Counted from the first letter of the stretch, positions 50,040 to 63,260 are shown. The stretch: 64,000 nt of DNA from Casuarina equisetifolia (GCA_028551475.1 CM052358.1:4218501-4282500), one strand, 5' to 3'. The notes: generated from the letters alone by a model not told the origin. Made by a program: numbers and translations.

Positions 50040-51190
50040 TCATAATTTTAAAAAAATACATGATCCATCCTTATGTCACAAAAAGAATGCAAAGGAATGG
50101 ATTTCTACGTCCATTTTCTGTGAATTGAATATGCAAATTTATCGAAGAAAACCAACTTCATTAAGGGATAGTTTCTACTTATTAAGGCTTGTTTTCACGT
50201 TATTCTTTTAAATTTGAATATTTTATATTAAAAGGCTTAAAACAAATTATGCAACTATTTTTTAAGACATTGTTTCTCAGTAGGGTTTACAACAATTGTT
50301 TGATATTGTCTTTTCCAAAATATTTTATGGCTTATTTTAAACAATGTGTTAACATTCATTGTCACATATAAGAACTTATTCTATAATGGTAAAAAGCTAA
50401 CTTCAATTTAATTATGTTTGAAAAATTCTCCAAAAGCCGTTAAACTTTCCAACTTAAGCCTTTGATACACTCGTTCAACAAGCATGTCAACAAGAGGATT
50501 TTTTTATTGATTATAACAACAATGGTGTACTTGGTAAAAATTTTGTCACTTTGTGCACTAGTCTTGACTAATTTTGTGCAATAGGATTAAATTGCTGATT
50601 ACCCCCATTCATGAGCCATAGCCTGTTTCTATAAAAGTGATTAACACTAGTACGATCCTTCAATTGTTGGATGAGCCATTGACTTTATGTAACACCAAAG
50701 GAATAGAATCATGGTGAAACATTTGCTCAAAGTTGGATTGTAAACATCCCAAGAATGATAAGTGGTTGAAAATAATATTGATAAGGGGCCTCTATCATTT
50801 AATTCAAGCCAATATCCTTTCATAGCATACTATGGTTAATGCATAAAGAAAGTGAACAATAAACAAAGTTGATTACTACGACACTAGTTCAAGAATGGAA
50901 TAGTTTTATGAGTGAGTTTAATTTATTTCCTGCCTCACCATGTTGACCAAAGAATACTACTTGTCCTGTTAATTTATTTCCTTTCCTTTCCTTTCCTTTC
51001 CTCTAACGGGTACCTACCCTCTCTCTCTCCCCTAAGGAGTTTACATGAGTATTTGTCATCGATTAATAATGATCTTATAATTGATAGGACGGTGGCATCT
51101 ATAGTTTTTACGCATTTTAAAGTTTACATTTACATATGTTTGGTAGTACGTATAAACTTGCCTCTTAGCACAATCTATCGTGCTCAAAGA
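50040..51190 (+). repeat. Duplicated upstream module of the subtilase array, copy 1
   Basis: Matches 62145-63260 closely and 55730-57000 more loosely. All share ATGATCC(A/G)TCC(T/A)CATGTCAC and AATGGATTTCTA in the same order; the first and third share GCCGTTA(G/A)AC and the TTCCTTTCC...TCTAACGGG motif ahead of the gene. A CCTTT run lies at about 50980-51001. The open frame starting at 50912 begins in this module and is not a separate gene. Confidence 0.75.
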
Positions 51191-51535
51191 CAAGATGGGA
51201 TAGCATTCAAAACGGTTCCATTTCAATTCTTTCTCTTTCTTGTATGCTTCTCACTTTATGTTAAAGCATTAATCATAAAGGAGGTCCTCATTCGTTATTT
51301 GGATGGATTTACAACTCATCAGAAGTGGTACTTGTTTAATGTTAAATCCCATAAATTTTCAAACCCTAGATTATTGGATAACCATCAATCCGATCCTTAT
51401 ATGATTTTTGATAACTCTAAATGAACTTGAAACTTTAGAAAAGTCCCCACTGACACTGGCGTATGAAATGCCTCGACATATGGCAAGGATATCATCATTG
51501 ACATTTTAGATAGCTGTGCGTATGAGCATAATTCG
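51190..51535 (+). pseudogene. Subtilase pseudogene copy 1 (truncated)
   Basis: Reads the signal-peptide end and inhibitor I9 prodomain of a plant subtilase: FKTVPFQFFLFLVCF, then THQKWYLFNVKSHKFSNPRL. It then runs into stops at 51422 and beyond. A short piece around the catalytic-Asp region (TFxIAV...) is just recognisable before homology ends at about 51535. The protease domain (His, Asn and Ser regions) is missing, so it cannot be a functional gene. Closest to copy 2. Confidence 0.75.
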
Positions 51536-52194
51536 TTGCCCCGATCGCCCCGATCGCTCCGATCGCTGCATCTTCACAAAAGGAGGTCCAATACCAGAAA
51601 TTGCCAAGCAGCGATTTGGCAATCTTTATGTCTTTCTCACCATTCGATCCCTTGAAGCACCATTGTGTCCCGACTCCACTAGTGGTGTCAATGCCTTTTT
51701 CTCTTCAGCAAAGGCTTCCGTGTTGGTTTATAAGAAGTTGCTCCATTTTTTTATTTTTTTTATTTTTTGCTTTGTGCGAACAAAAAAATTGGATTAAAAA
51801 AAATGTTGATACTAGAGCGTATTCGTAAAGTTAGTGTTAATGAAAAGTTACTGAAGAAATGTTAAACTTTAAGCTACTTTGAGAGAAACAGGAAGAATGT
51901 AGTTAAGAAGATCTCAAAATGAAAAATAAACTAATCACAATTAACGTTGAGAAGAAACAGAAATAACTATGATTTATGATCTACGAGAGACATGAAAATT
52001 ATTAAACAAATATGTACTCAACTATGTACCCATATGTTAGACTTTTATTCTATTGCTTGTAGAATGCAAATTAAAAAAAAAACTGTATTTCTCTATTTAT
52101 TCCGGTTCCACACAATTATTTATACTAAATACTATTTTAAGATATGAATATTTAATCATAATCAATGATCTTGAAGGTAACAATTCTTGTTAGT
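51536..52194. other. Junction DNA with a CCCGATCG repeat
   Basis: Four tandem-like copies of a GATCGC-type motif (CCCGATCG, CCCGATCG, TCCGATCG) at 51539-51567. An open frame (51516-51797, about 93 codons) follows that is richer in G+C than its surroundings, after which AT-rich DNA resumes. The frame resembles no family I know. Confidence 0.4.
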
Positions 52195-52803
52195 TGAAAA
52201 TTTTGTGAAATGGGAGTTGAATTGTTGCTTAGTCCCTTTAACAAGTCATAGATTGTTGTTGTAGAATTTATTGACTACACCATGATCCTTCAAAAGTTGG
52301 ATGAGACATAGGCTTTATCAAATACTAAAGGAAAAGAATCCTATAACTACATCTTCTTAAAATTTGATTATGATTGTCTTATGAGTATGATACATAGACA
52401 TAAATTAACACCATTTAAGTTAAATCAACATCTTTCATGATATAGTGTAGTTAATGTGCAAGAGATTACTAGAATAAGTCAAAAATTTGATTGCTAAAAT
52501 GTTACTACAAGAATATGATGGGTTTAATTTCTTTTTTACCTAATCATGTTGTGAGAAGATACTACTTGCCTTTGGCACATATCTCCCTTTCTATAACAAT
52601 TCCTCCCTCATATTCTTTTTTTTTTTCTTTCTTAATTTTGCATAGAGTCTTAATCATTCACTAATAATGGTTTCTTGGTCAATGTGATGTGAACTAGCTT
52701 AAACTTTGAGAAAGTAAGGCCTTGCTTTTTCCTATATTTCTAAATTCTTTCTAAATTCTATATAACATATGTTTGGTGGCAAACGTAAGGATTTAGAAAC
52801 AAC
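52195..52803 (+). repeat. Duplicated immediate-upstream module of the subtilase array, copy A
   Basis: Matches 63361-63992. Both begin GAAAATTTTGTGAAATGGG and include ATTGTTGCTTAGTCCCT, a (T/A)TTTCTTTTTT(A/G)CCT(A/C)ATCAT block and the AAGGCCTTGCTTTTTC string, ending at the subtilase ATG. Contains the promoter of pseudogene copy 2. Confidence 0.75.
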
Positions 52804-55085
52804 ATGGAATTTCATGTCAAAACGGCCTTACTTCAATTCTCTACCTTTTTCTCATGGGTCTTGTTAACACTTTGTGTGAAAGCTTTGTTCAAGAAGAGAT
52901 CTCCATACATTATTCAAATGGATAAGTCTCAAATGCCTATGGTATTTACCACTCATCATAATTGGTACTTGTATGTTATTAATTCCTTGAAATTTTCAAA
53001 TCCTACCTTAGTAGATAACCATCAAGCCCATATTTACATTTTGTATACCTATGATAATATTTTTCATGGTTTTTGTGCTACTTTAACTTTGGATGAACTT
53101 GAAGCTTTATAGAAGTCCCCAGGGTTCATCTCAGCTTACATTGACACTGTTGTAACACTTCAAACCACCCATACTTATAATTTTCTCTCTCTTAATACTG
53201 CTAATGGCCCATGGAAAGCCTCAAACTCTAGAAAAGATATCATCATTGCCATTTTGGATAGTGGTGTGTGGCCTGAAAGTCCAAGCTTCAATGACAAGGG
53301 TATGGTAATTGAAGTTTTGTCAAAGTAGGAAGGTTCAAGTGAAAAAGGAGAAGATTTCAATTCCTCCATGTGTAATTTAAAGGTTATAGGAGTAAGGTAT
53401 TTTAATAAAGGCATGAAAGAAGCAACGACCAAGAGCCTAATTCATAGCAAAAATTCTGCTAGGGATGATATAGGCCATGGGACACTAGTTGCCTCCATAG
53501 CAATAGGTAATTATGTTGATGAAGTATCATATTTTAGTTATGCTAAAGGAAATGCTATTGGTGTTGCACCATATGCAAGATTGGCCATTTACAAAGTAGT
53601 ATGGAAATGAAGGAGGTTATGAATATGATATTTGTGCTAGTTTAGAACAAGCTATAGCTGATAATGTTGATGTGATAAACTTGTCTTTAAATTATGAAAC
53701 AATGCCATTGTATGAAGATCCTATTGTAACAACATCATTCTCAGCTATGAAGAAAGGCATAATGGTTGTGGTTGCAGCAGGAAATGATGGACCTAAATTG
53801 GAAACTATAAACAATGGGTTCCCATGGACTTTAACTGTCACTGTGGGCACCATTGATCGATGGTTTGTTGATCTTTGGCTTTAGGAAATGGTGTGACCAT
53901 TTTTGGATGGTCTATGTTCCTTGGTGATTCCTTATTACAAAACCTACCATTGGTATACAAAAGGCATGTATCATCATGTACTTCATTAGAACTCCACAAT
54001 ATCCCATATGGGGATTATCTTGTGCAATCGTGGGAATTTCTTTAAACAAATTGATTCATTAGTTAATTCTAGTGCATTGGGGGCAATTCTTGTCTATGAT
54101 AGTCCTAGATTAGTAAGAATTCAATATCTTCCTTGTCCTTGCATTGTGATTAATCTAGAAGAAGCAAAACTAGTGATGTTTTATGTGAAGAATGAAACTT
54201 TGCCAACAATCACCATAAATTTCAAACAAACCTTCACAGACATAAAGCTAGCACCAACTGTGGCTCCTTATGCTTCTAAAGGTCCATCATTGACCTTCCT
54301 TAGTATTTTAAAGTCAAACATAATGGCACTTAGGTCATTAGTTTTGGCTACTTAGGTTCCAACAATTTCAGTACCTCAAACTAAATTAGGGAAAAACTTG
54401 TATAGTAGTTACATCATCAGCTCTTAAATATCCTTGGCTACCCCTCATGTTGCTAGTTTTATCGCACTTATAAAAGTTGCCCATCCAAAATGGAGCATAG
54501 CTGCCATTATATCTGCCATAATTACCATTACAAGTTCATTAGATAATACTTGGTATCCAATTCAAGACTCCAATTTAGAAGTTGCTTCACCTTTTGCCAT
54601 GGGAGTTGGTCATATTAATCCTACGTAAGCACTTGATCTGGGTTTAGTTTACGATGCAACTCCCTAAGATTTAATGGATCTCTTGTGTTCAACCTTTAGT
54701 GAAGGGCAAGTCTTTGCCATCACAAAGCATCATTGTATCAACCCATCTTCTAATCTTAATTATCCATCATTCATCTCCTTTTATAGTCTTGGTAATTACA
54801 TAAGATTGATTGTTCATAAATTTCAAAGGACTGTGACCAATGTTGGAAAAGGTGCTGCAACTTATAAGGCTACAATATTTTCATCGTGTGGAACAACAAT
54901 TGAAGTCTCACCCATGACATTAGTGTTTCCAAAGGAAGTATGAGCAACGATCATACAACATGATTATAATCTACCAAAAAGGGACCAAGAATTGGATAGT
55001 GTCAAGTGGTCAATTGCTTTGGGTCGATAGCACTGGAAAATACATAGTGAGGAGTCCTATTGTAGTGTCGTTAAGAGTTATGGCT
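52804..55085 (+). pseudogene. Subtilase (SBT) pseudogene copy 2, near full length
   Basis: Order of parts: signal peptide (MEFHVKTALLQFSTFFSWVL), I9 prodomain (YIIQMDKSQMP...), then the S8 domain. Catalytic Asp is in LDSGVWPES (codon 53257-53259) and His is in DIGHGT (53476-53478). The oxyanion Asn lies in AAGNDGP. The Ser codon (54431-54433) is present but GTS reads as an in-frame stop plus ISLATPH. Defects: in-frame stops at 53110-53112, 53326-53328, 53608-53610 and 54425-54427, with frameshifts after about 53600 and near 53880 and 54950. PA-like and Fn3-like tail segments (SNLNYPSFI, TVTNVGKGAATYKA) survive. Plant subtilases are secreted Ser proteases. The reading frames survive in long pieces, so loss is fairly recent. 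Confidence 0.85.
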
Positions 55086-57789
55086 TAAGCTTTTATTTTA
55101 TTTTCTAAGGTTGGTTGTTAAAACTTAAAGTTAGCTATATACGTAAATAAAACTTATTGAGGTTTATTTTGGTGACAATATTTTCTCTATGTGATTTTTA
55201 GTTAAAATCTTTAAGCATAGGGAAAATGATTGTTGGAAACTTTTTCCTTTTATTTCTTTGTATTCTTATTCAAATGACTATGTTACCAACTTAATACAAG
55301 GTGAATCTCCACTTAATGTGGATGACTTGCATAAGAATAAGCAAATTAGATATATGTAATATAATGTTAGGAACAACTTAAATTTAATAACTATGCGTTT
55401 CTTTTAATTATTTGTTAATGAGTACCAACTCCGTGGAGCTTCAAAAAAGTTTACGAACAAATTCAATAGCTTGGATTCTAATTTCATCTCATTAACTTAT
55501 TATAACTTGTAGATTAATGATCTCTTACAAAATCATGTATAGATTAAGAATCTGTTTCAATTTTTATGTTTTTAAAAATTTTCAGAATCAAAAGCTAAGA
55601 ATATTTTTCAAAATTACATTATATAATTTACATTTTCTTAATAGAAGAGGATGGAATAATGTTTCATTTGCTTTGACTTCTCTATTAAGGATGTAAAGTG
55701 AAAGAGTCTCCACTGCCTACTTTTACAAGAATACGTGATCCGTCCTCATGTCACTAGAAGAAATGTGAGGAATGGATTTCTACGTCCGTTTTCTTTAGTT
55801 GAATATGCAAAGTTATGTGACAAATTCAACTTCATTAAGGAATAGTCTTTACGTATGGAAGCTAGTTTTCACATTTTCTTAAAAAAAAAAATTATAAGAT
55901 CTGTCGATTAGTAAAAGGCTTAAAACAAATTATGCAAATGTTTCTAAGGCGTTGTTGCGCGGTAAGGTTTGAAACACTTATTTGACATTTTGTCTTTCAA
56001 AAGCTATTTTATGGCTAATTTCAAAAAATACGTCAGCACCAGTAGTCACATATAAGAACTTAATTCTATAAAGGTGAAAAAATTACCTACTGATTTAATT
56101 ATGTTTCAAAATTTTCCTAAACCGGTTAACCTTCCAACGTAAACCTTATATACACACAATCAACAAGCCAATGAAGAGGCTTAAATCCTTATCCTGCTTC
56201 TGAATACTCAACCATATTAGCATACACAAAACATGCAGCTTCTGGTCATTTAAGTTCTTGCCTATGTGAGCTCTAGCCCCCAATCCTGTTCCTTACCTTT
56301 CAGATTGCTCAAGCTTTGTGAACCAAATTTTTTGTTTTCCATTTGTTTCCCTCTTTTAGACGAAACAGGATGACTAATATCAAGCTGTTATAACTTTCTA
56401 ACTCCTAATGGAACCATCCATTTAACCATACACCTTCTTCTCCAACCATTTCCCGGTCCAAGATTTGGACCAAATCGCGTCCTCATGTTCGTTTCATATT
56501 AGCTGTTATTTAAACCAGCCTTTTGCGTAACTTAATATGCAGTTCTTTGTTATTACTGTTTCTGATGATATTTTACTTTAGTTTGCAAATGTGTTGATTA
56601 AACGGGGTTTAATTAGTGCAATATTCTTGCAATTCTAGTTTCGTGTGGTCGCTAAGTCCCTTCCATAACTCATAATTGTTGCAATGGAATTGATTAATTT
56701 CTTTATGACCCTTCAAATGGTGGATGAGCCACTGGCTTCTATCAAACGTAAAGGAGTAAAATCATACAGCTAATACATGTCCTACGAACATTGATAGGTA
56801 GAAGATGATATCCATAGTAGGTCCGTATCCTTTAATTCAAGCCGATATATTTTTGTGACATGCTACGGCTAATGTGCAAAGGGTTAGTAAAATAAGACAA
56901 AAAGGCGATTACTACTGACGAAGAGAACAAGTTAATAAATGAGCCTAATTTACTTTTTGCCTTATCATGTTGTTAAGAGGATGCTACTTGTGCTCGTAAT
57001 TTATCTTATTTTCCATAATGAAACCTCTCGCTCCCTCTCTCGAAATATTTCTACACTCCCATCACAACTACAAGAGTTGCTTTTACAGTTACCTAGGACC
57101 AATACGATAAGATATAGAAATTTATCAATGATGATTTTCCCTTGTGCTTGTGGTGAATATGACAAGTATATTCCATAAATTTTCTTGCATTAAACCATGG
57201 ATTAGTAATTCTGAAGCAACTGATCACACAATATCTAATTTTGCATGCTTAGAGTTACTTGATTCAATGACGTTACAAAAATAAAAATATAAAACTATCA
57301 ATGGTAATTCAACCCCAATCACCCTCATAGGAGCACTTACCCTTGGCAAACAACTCCACATTAGAAGAGGTTTGTTCAAACTGGCTTTAACCTAAACCAT
57401 ATATCTGTGTCAAAACTTTCTAAGGATACATACTATTTGGTTAAAAGCCAGACAAATTTGCGGTCCTTACACACGCATCCCCACTGCATCTTTGCCTTTT
57501 GAATTAACTCATCTTTGCTTATTTCTTTTTCCTTATGTTGGGCTGTAATTGTCACATAGGTCCAACCCATATTCATTTTCTCCTCGAGTGTAAAGATCGT
57601 CTCATTTCATTGGCAACTGTGAACAGAAGCAAAACGCCATGGGCGATTTCCACGCTGTTCGCGTTCAAGCTTTCTTTCAAGCACTCTTTTTTACTGCCTT
57701 TCAGTTTATTTCAGTTTACTAGTGGCCACTATTCGGAAGTTGTGGGATGAGAAACCCCTTGAAATGGCATGAATAGGACTGGAGGCGTC
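55086..57789. other. Intergenic spacer of the subtilase array
   Basis: Contains the 3' flank of copy 2 and a repeat module: GGAAACTTTTTCC...ACTTAATGTGGATGACTTGCAT at 55225-55330, matching about 60770-60870, and CATGTCAC...AATGGATTTCTACG at 55735-55790, matching about 61275-61320. The offset is about 5.53-5.55 kb. Frame 56939-57178 begins with MSLIYFLPYHV, matching the frame at 50912, so it is module DNA. 57530-57720 looks unrelated to other copies. Confidence 0.6.
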
Positions 57790-59765
57790 ACCTTGATTCT
57801 CATGCCACACTTTTAATTTTCTCTCCCTCAATGCTTCTAATGGCCCATGGAAAGCCTCAAACTTTGGCAAAGATATGATCATTGCCATTTTGGATAGTGA
57901 TGTGTAGCCTGAAAGTCCAAGCTTCAATGACAATAGTATAACAACTAAAGTTCCATTGAAATGGAAAGGTTCATGAGAAGGAAGAGAAGATTTCAATTCC
58001 TCCATTTGTAATTCCAAGATTATAGGAGTGAGGTACTTTAATAAAGGCATGAAAGAAGCAATGGACAAAAGCCTAATTCATAGCAAAGACTCTACTAGGG
58101 ATGATATAGGCCATGGGACTTAAGTTACCTCCATAGTAGTAGGTAATTATGTTAATGAAGGATCATACTTTGGTTATGCTAAAGGAACAACTATTGGTGT
58201 AGCACCACATATAAGGTTGGCTATTTACAAAGTCTTATGGAAATAGGGAAGTTATGAATCTGATGTCTATGTTGGCTTTGAACAAGCTATCATTGATAGT
58301 GTGGATGTGATAAACCTATCCATAAGCTTTGAAGTAAGGCCATTGTCCTTAGATCTTGTTGCAATGAAATCATCTTAGCTATGGAGAAGGGCTTAATGGT
58401 TGTTGCAATGAAATCATCTTAGCTATGGAGAAGGGCTTAATGGTTGTGTCTTCAGTAGGAAATGGTGGACCTACATTGGAAACTATAAGTAATGGGTTCC
58501 CATAGGTTTTAATAGTCATTGCAAGCACCATTGATCGATGGTTTGTTGGACCTTTGGTTATGGGAAATGGTGTGACCTTTTTTGGATGGTTTATGTTTCT
58601 TAGTGATGCCTCATTACAAAACCTACCATTGGTGCGTGAAAGGCATGTATCTTTATGTACTTCATTAAAACTCAATGATGTCTTGCATGGGATTATCTTG
58701 TGCAATCCCGGGAATTTCTTTAAACAAATTGATTTTGTAGCTAATTCTAGCGCACTAAGGGCAATTCTTGTCCATGATTGTCCTAGATTAGTGGAATTTC
58801 AATATTTTCCTTATCCTTACATTGTGATCAATTGAGAAGAAGCAAAAGTAGTGATGTTTTATATGGAAAACAATGCTTCACCAATAGTCACCATGAATTT
58901 CAAACAAACCTTCATAAATATAAAGCCGGCATTGATTGTGGCTTCTTATGCATCTAAAGGTATGTCATCAACCTTCTCAAGTATCTTAAAGCCAAACATA
59001 ATGGCACCTAGGTCATTGGTTTTGACTACTTGGGTTCCAAACATAGTAATACCTTAAAAGAAGATTACCAAAAAACTTATATAGTAGTAATACCATCAGC
59101 TTTGGAACATCCTTTGATGCCCCTCATATTGCTAGTGTCATGGTACTTATAAAAATTGTCCATCTAAAATGGAGTATAACTGCCATTAAATTTGTCATAA
59201 TTACCATTGCAAATACACTAGATAATACTTTGAATCTAATTCAAGACTTTAATTTAGAACTTGCTTTGCCTTTTTCCATGGTAGCAGGTTATATTAATCC
59301 TACCAAAGCACTTGATCTAGGTTTGGTTTACAATGCAACTCCACAAGATTTTGTAGATCTCTTGTATTCAACCTTTAGTATGGGACAAGCCTTTGCCATT
59401 ACTAATCATAGTTGCATCAACATATCTTCCGATCTTAATTACCCATCATCTATCTCCTTCTATATTTTTGGTGATCACACAAGATTAATTGTTCATAAAC
59501 TTCAAAGGATTATGACCAATGTTGGTGAAGGTGCTTCAACTTATAAGGCAACAGTGGTTTCACCACATAGAATGATTATTGAAGTCTCACCCATGACATT
59601 AGTATTTCAAAGGAAGTATGACCAATTATCTTACAACATGACTATAATCTACCAAAAAAAAAAAGGCAAAATTGGATAGTTCAAGTGGTGAGTTTCTTTA
59701 GGTCAATAGCACCAAGAAATACAAGGTGAGGAGTCCCATTGTGGTGTCACCTATAGTCATCATTT
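57790..59765 (+). pseudogene. Subtilase pseudogene copy 3, prodomain missing
   Basis: Begins at FNFLSLNASNGPWKASNFGKD; the signal peptide and I9 prodomain present in copy 2 are absent, replaced by unrelated DNA upstream. Catalytic Asp (57893-57895) is followed by a stop at 57905-57907 where Trp is expected. His (58112-58114, GHGT) is followed by a stop at 58121-58123. The Ser site is intact as FGTS (59101-59112) followed by FDAPH, although the usual MA is changed. A 44-bp tandem duplication at 58358-58445 shifts the frame near the oxyanion Asn region. Other stops occur at about 58835, 59056 and 59680. Long C-terminal runs remain open (58554-58835, 59140-59679), including DLNYPSSI and MTNVGEGASTYKA. 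Together with copy 2 it shows independent decay after duplication. Confidence 0.85.
58358..58445 (+). repeat. 44-bp perfect tandem duplication in pseudogene copy 3
   Basis: 58358-58401 is repeated exactly at 58402-58445 (unit starts GTTGCAATGAAATC and ends TTAATGGTT). 44 is not a multiple of three, so it shifts the frame. Absent from copy 2. Confidence 0.95.
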
Positions 59766-61544
59766 GAACTTGTATTGCATTTTCTACGACAAATTGTTAA
59801 ACATTGTAAGTTAATTATAAACATAAACAAAACTTATCAAGGCTTATGTCAATAACAAGTTTTTCTTTTTTTTTGGTTTTAAGATGTATTCATGTTAATA
59901 ATATTTGAAGTACATAAGCATGAAGTCATATCTTAGTATTATGAAACTTTCTATAACTATAAAGAATAGAGTTTGGAAGCCTCTAATTTGCAGTAAATAT
60001 AAAATTGACTTGGAAGACTTTATATTTCTAAGCAAAGAGGTTTTATTTGTACAATTTTTTATTTTTTATTTTTATTTTTATTTTTGCTAATAGGATTGGA
60101 ATGTCAATTATTTGGTTTTGAAATCCTGTGTGTTTAAGTTCAGCCTATATACTATAAATGTAAGCTAAGAATGATATCTTAAAAGATTTTGCAATTAAAT
60201 CTTCCTTTAATTACTTTGATCATACATTGTAGTTCATCATTTGATTCTCCACTATGATGTCAAATTTTATTTTGTGTGAGGATATTTCATTGAATCATCC
60301 CTATCCACCGCATATGAAGAATATGTGACTTCTATTTTTTATATGAGACTTATAGAAATTACAATATATATTGACAAAAGAGAGCAAACAAGTAAGTACT
60401 ATTGCTATGAAGAGTCTATCCCTATATACTAACCATCTAATGAAGTTATGTTTGTTAATGCTACTAATTCGAATTAGATCATAGCAATCCACAATATCAT
60501 CAACTTGTCAAAGGTCCTTATATCTCCCTATGTAACAATATGTAGATATGCAACGAATTAAAGTTAGAAAGGATAGGCCTCAAGTTGAAGAGACCTTTTC
60601 CAACTTTATGTCATGTTACCTTTAATGGGAAGCTATATTACACAAGTTTATTTTTCATTTTATACTATATATCTATTTGTTGCATAAAGAAGACTCTAGG
60701 AGGTTTATGATGACTAGGTTTCCTTTACATGAGCTCTAGTTAAAATATTTTAGCATGGGAAAAATCATTGTTGGAAACTTTTTCCTTTTATTTCTTTGTA
60801 TTCTCATTCAAATGGTCGTTTTACCAACTTAATACCAAGCAAATCTCCACTTAATGTGGATGACTTGCATAACAATCAAAAAATAAGATATATGCAATAA
60901 AATGGCAGTTACAACATCATATTGATAATTAGGCTTTTTTCATATTTGTTAATGATTACCAACTCTTTGGAGCTTCACTAAAGTTTAAAAAGAAAATCAA
61001 TGGGTTGGGTTATACTTTCATATTTATTTCCTTATTTTCTTAAATTGTAGATAAATGATTTCTTACAAAATCATGTATAGGTTAAGAATGTCTTTCAATT
61101 TTTCATATTAAAAATTTTTCAAAATCAATATTTAAGAATATTTTTCAAAAGTACATTATATAATTTGCACTTTTTCATAGAAGAAGATGGAATAATGTTT
61201 CATTTGCTTTGCCTTCTCTATCAAGGATATAAAGTGAATGAGTCTCCACTGCCTATTTCTACAAGAATGCATGATCCATCCTCATGTCACTGGAAGACAT
61301 GCGAGCAAATGGATTTCTACATCTGTTTTCTATAAATTAAATACGCAAAGTTATGTTAGAAATTGAAATTCATCAAGGGATATTCTTTTCGTACGGAAGA
61401 TAATTTTCACATTTAAAAAAAAAAAAAGAATTTTCTACTAGTAAAGGCTTATGGCTTTGTTGCATATTTAAGGTTTATAACACTTGTTGATATTTTGTCT
61501 TTTCAAAAACTATTTTATGGCATATTTTGAACAATATGTCAACA
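59766..61544. other. 3' flank of copy 3 and duplicated module
   Basis: 60770-60870 matches 55225-55330, and 61265-61320 matches 55735-55790. No gene. T-rich runs around 60050-60085 break up the flank. Confidence 0.6.
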
Positions 61545-62115
61545 ACTTTGTAGACCCTCTTGTGCATTCCGTTGCCCTTACAAGATAGAATAGGAGGGGA
61601 GTGTGCCACACAGACTTAAGTTGTCGACAAGCTTAAAAATCCACCCCGTTCATGTATCTAGCCTTAAGAAATAGTTGGATCGTCCACCTCGGTGCAAGCC
61701 CACCTACACAGTTTGCTGGAAAATAAGGATGGAATATCAGTGCCGCCATACGCGATATAGGATCGAAGGACTCATGGCAAGGCCTAACCTAGTTGGACAC
61801 CACTTGGGAAGATTACCAAGCCTGAAAAGTTGGTTCCCGAGGGTCGACCTTGAGGCCAAGGTCCTTGGTTTAGTAGGTAGGAAATATGCGTCCGATGTCA
61901 AAGGGGATTTTTGTTGACTTTTGTGTAAGAGCCCTACTAGCCACAGGGCTTTGCTTTTGTTTAAACTCCTGCTTAAATCAGCGTTAGGAACGTCCCCTGC
62001 TGAAGCTTGTCTTAACAGGGGAAGTGAAGTGGAAATGTTCAAAAGGGTAAGTAGGAAGGGTCAGCATGGCGCCCATGTAAGTTGCCACTCCAACCAACAA
62101 AGAGCGCACATGCTG
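61545..62115. mobile_element. Island of foreign-looking sequence inside the array
   Basis: About 570 bp noticeably richer in G+C than both neighbours, and without a counterpart in the other array modules. It interrupts the module between ACAATATGTCAACAACTTTG and the next module start near 62115. Frames at 61675-61917 and 61921-62259 have no recognisable domains. Likely a fragment of a transposable element (a gypsy polyprotein or LTR piece is possible), but the class cannot be fixed. Confidence 0.35.
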
Positions 62116-63260
62116 GTATGTCTCCACCGCACATTTTTACAAAAACACATGATCCATCCTTATGTCACAAGAAGAAATGCTAAGGAATGGATTTCTAAGT
62201 CTATTTTTAGTGAATTAAATATGCAAATTTTGGAAGAAATTCAACTTATGAATATGTGAGTTTATTCATCAAAAAATAATAAAATACAAAAACTTAGAGA
62301 CATACTTTAGTATTACAATTCATTTAAGAGAAAATTAAATTTGAAATCCTCTAATTATGACACAGCAAAATATTTATCTCTGTGAATTTAATATTTTTAA
62401 ATAGAGATGTTCTTCTATATATTACTTTCTTATTAGTAAAAGACTTAAAACAAATTATGCAAATGTTTCTAAGGTATTGTTGCATAGTAGGGTTCACAAC
62501 ACCTATTTGATGTTGTCTTTTCAAAAATATTTTATGGCTTATTTTAAACAATGTGTTTAACGTTCGTAGTCACATATAAGAATTTAGTATATAATGGTTT
62601 GGAAGTTAACTGCAGATTTGATTATGTTTGAAAAATTCTCCAAAAGCCGTTAGACTTTCCAACTTAAACCTTTGATACACGCGTTCAACAAGCCAATCAA
62701 CAAGGGGAATTTTTCTTGGTTATAACGACAATGGTATACTTGGTAAAAGATTTGTCGCTTTGTGCACTAGTCTTGACTAGCTTTGTGCAATAGGATTAAA
62801 TTGCTGATTACGCTTATTCATGAGCCGTAGCCTGTTTTTGTAACAGTGATTAACATTAGTGTGATCCTTCAAATGTTGGATGAGCCATCGACTTTATCTA
62901 ACATTAAAGGAATAGAATCGTGGTGTAATATTTGCACAGAGTTGGATGGTAACCATCCTAAGAATGATGATGGGTTAAAAATAATATTAATGAGAGGGTC
63001 ATATCATTTAATCCAAGCCAATATCTTTTCACAGCATAATACCGTTAATGCACAAAGATACTGAATAATAAAAAAGTTTACTAAGATACTAGTTCAAGAA
63101 TGGAATAGCTTTACAAGGGAGTTTAATTAATTAATTAATTAATTTCCTTTCCCTTCCTCTAACGGGAACCTTACCCCCCCTCTCCCCCCTAACGAGTTTA
63201 CATGAGTATTTGTCATTGATTGACAATGATCTTTTAATTGATAGGACGGTAGCATGTATA
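62116..63260 (+). repeat. Duplicated upstream module of the subtilase array, second close copy
   Basis: Close match to 50040-51080 in the same orientation, about 12.1 kb apart: CATGATCCATCCTTATGTCAC, ACAAATTATGCAA, GCCGTTAGAC, GATAGGACGGT. A TTAA/AATT run at about 63124-63145 replaces the CCTTT run seen in the other copy. Confidence 0.75.

Noticed and set aside
50912..51424. 170-codon frame that looks like a gene
   Set aside because: Its first half is repeated module DNA and its second half is the subtilase prodomain fragment; it is a chance fusion of the two, reported as module plus pseudogene instead.
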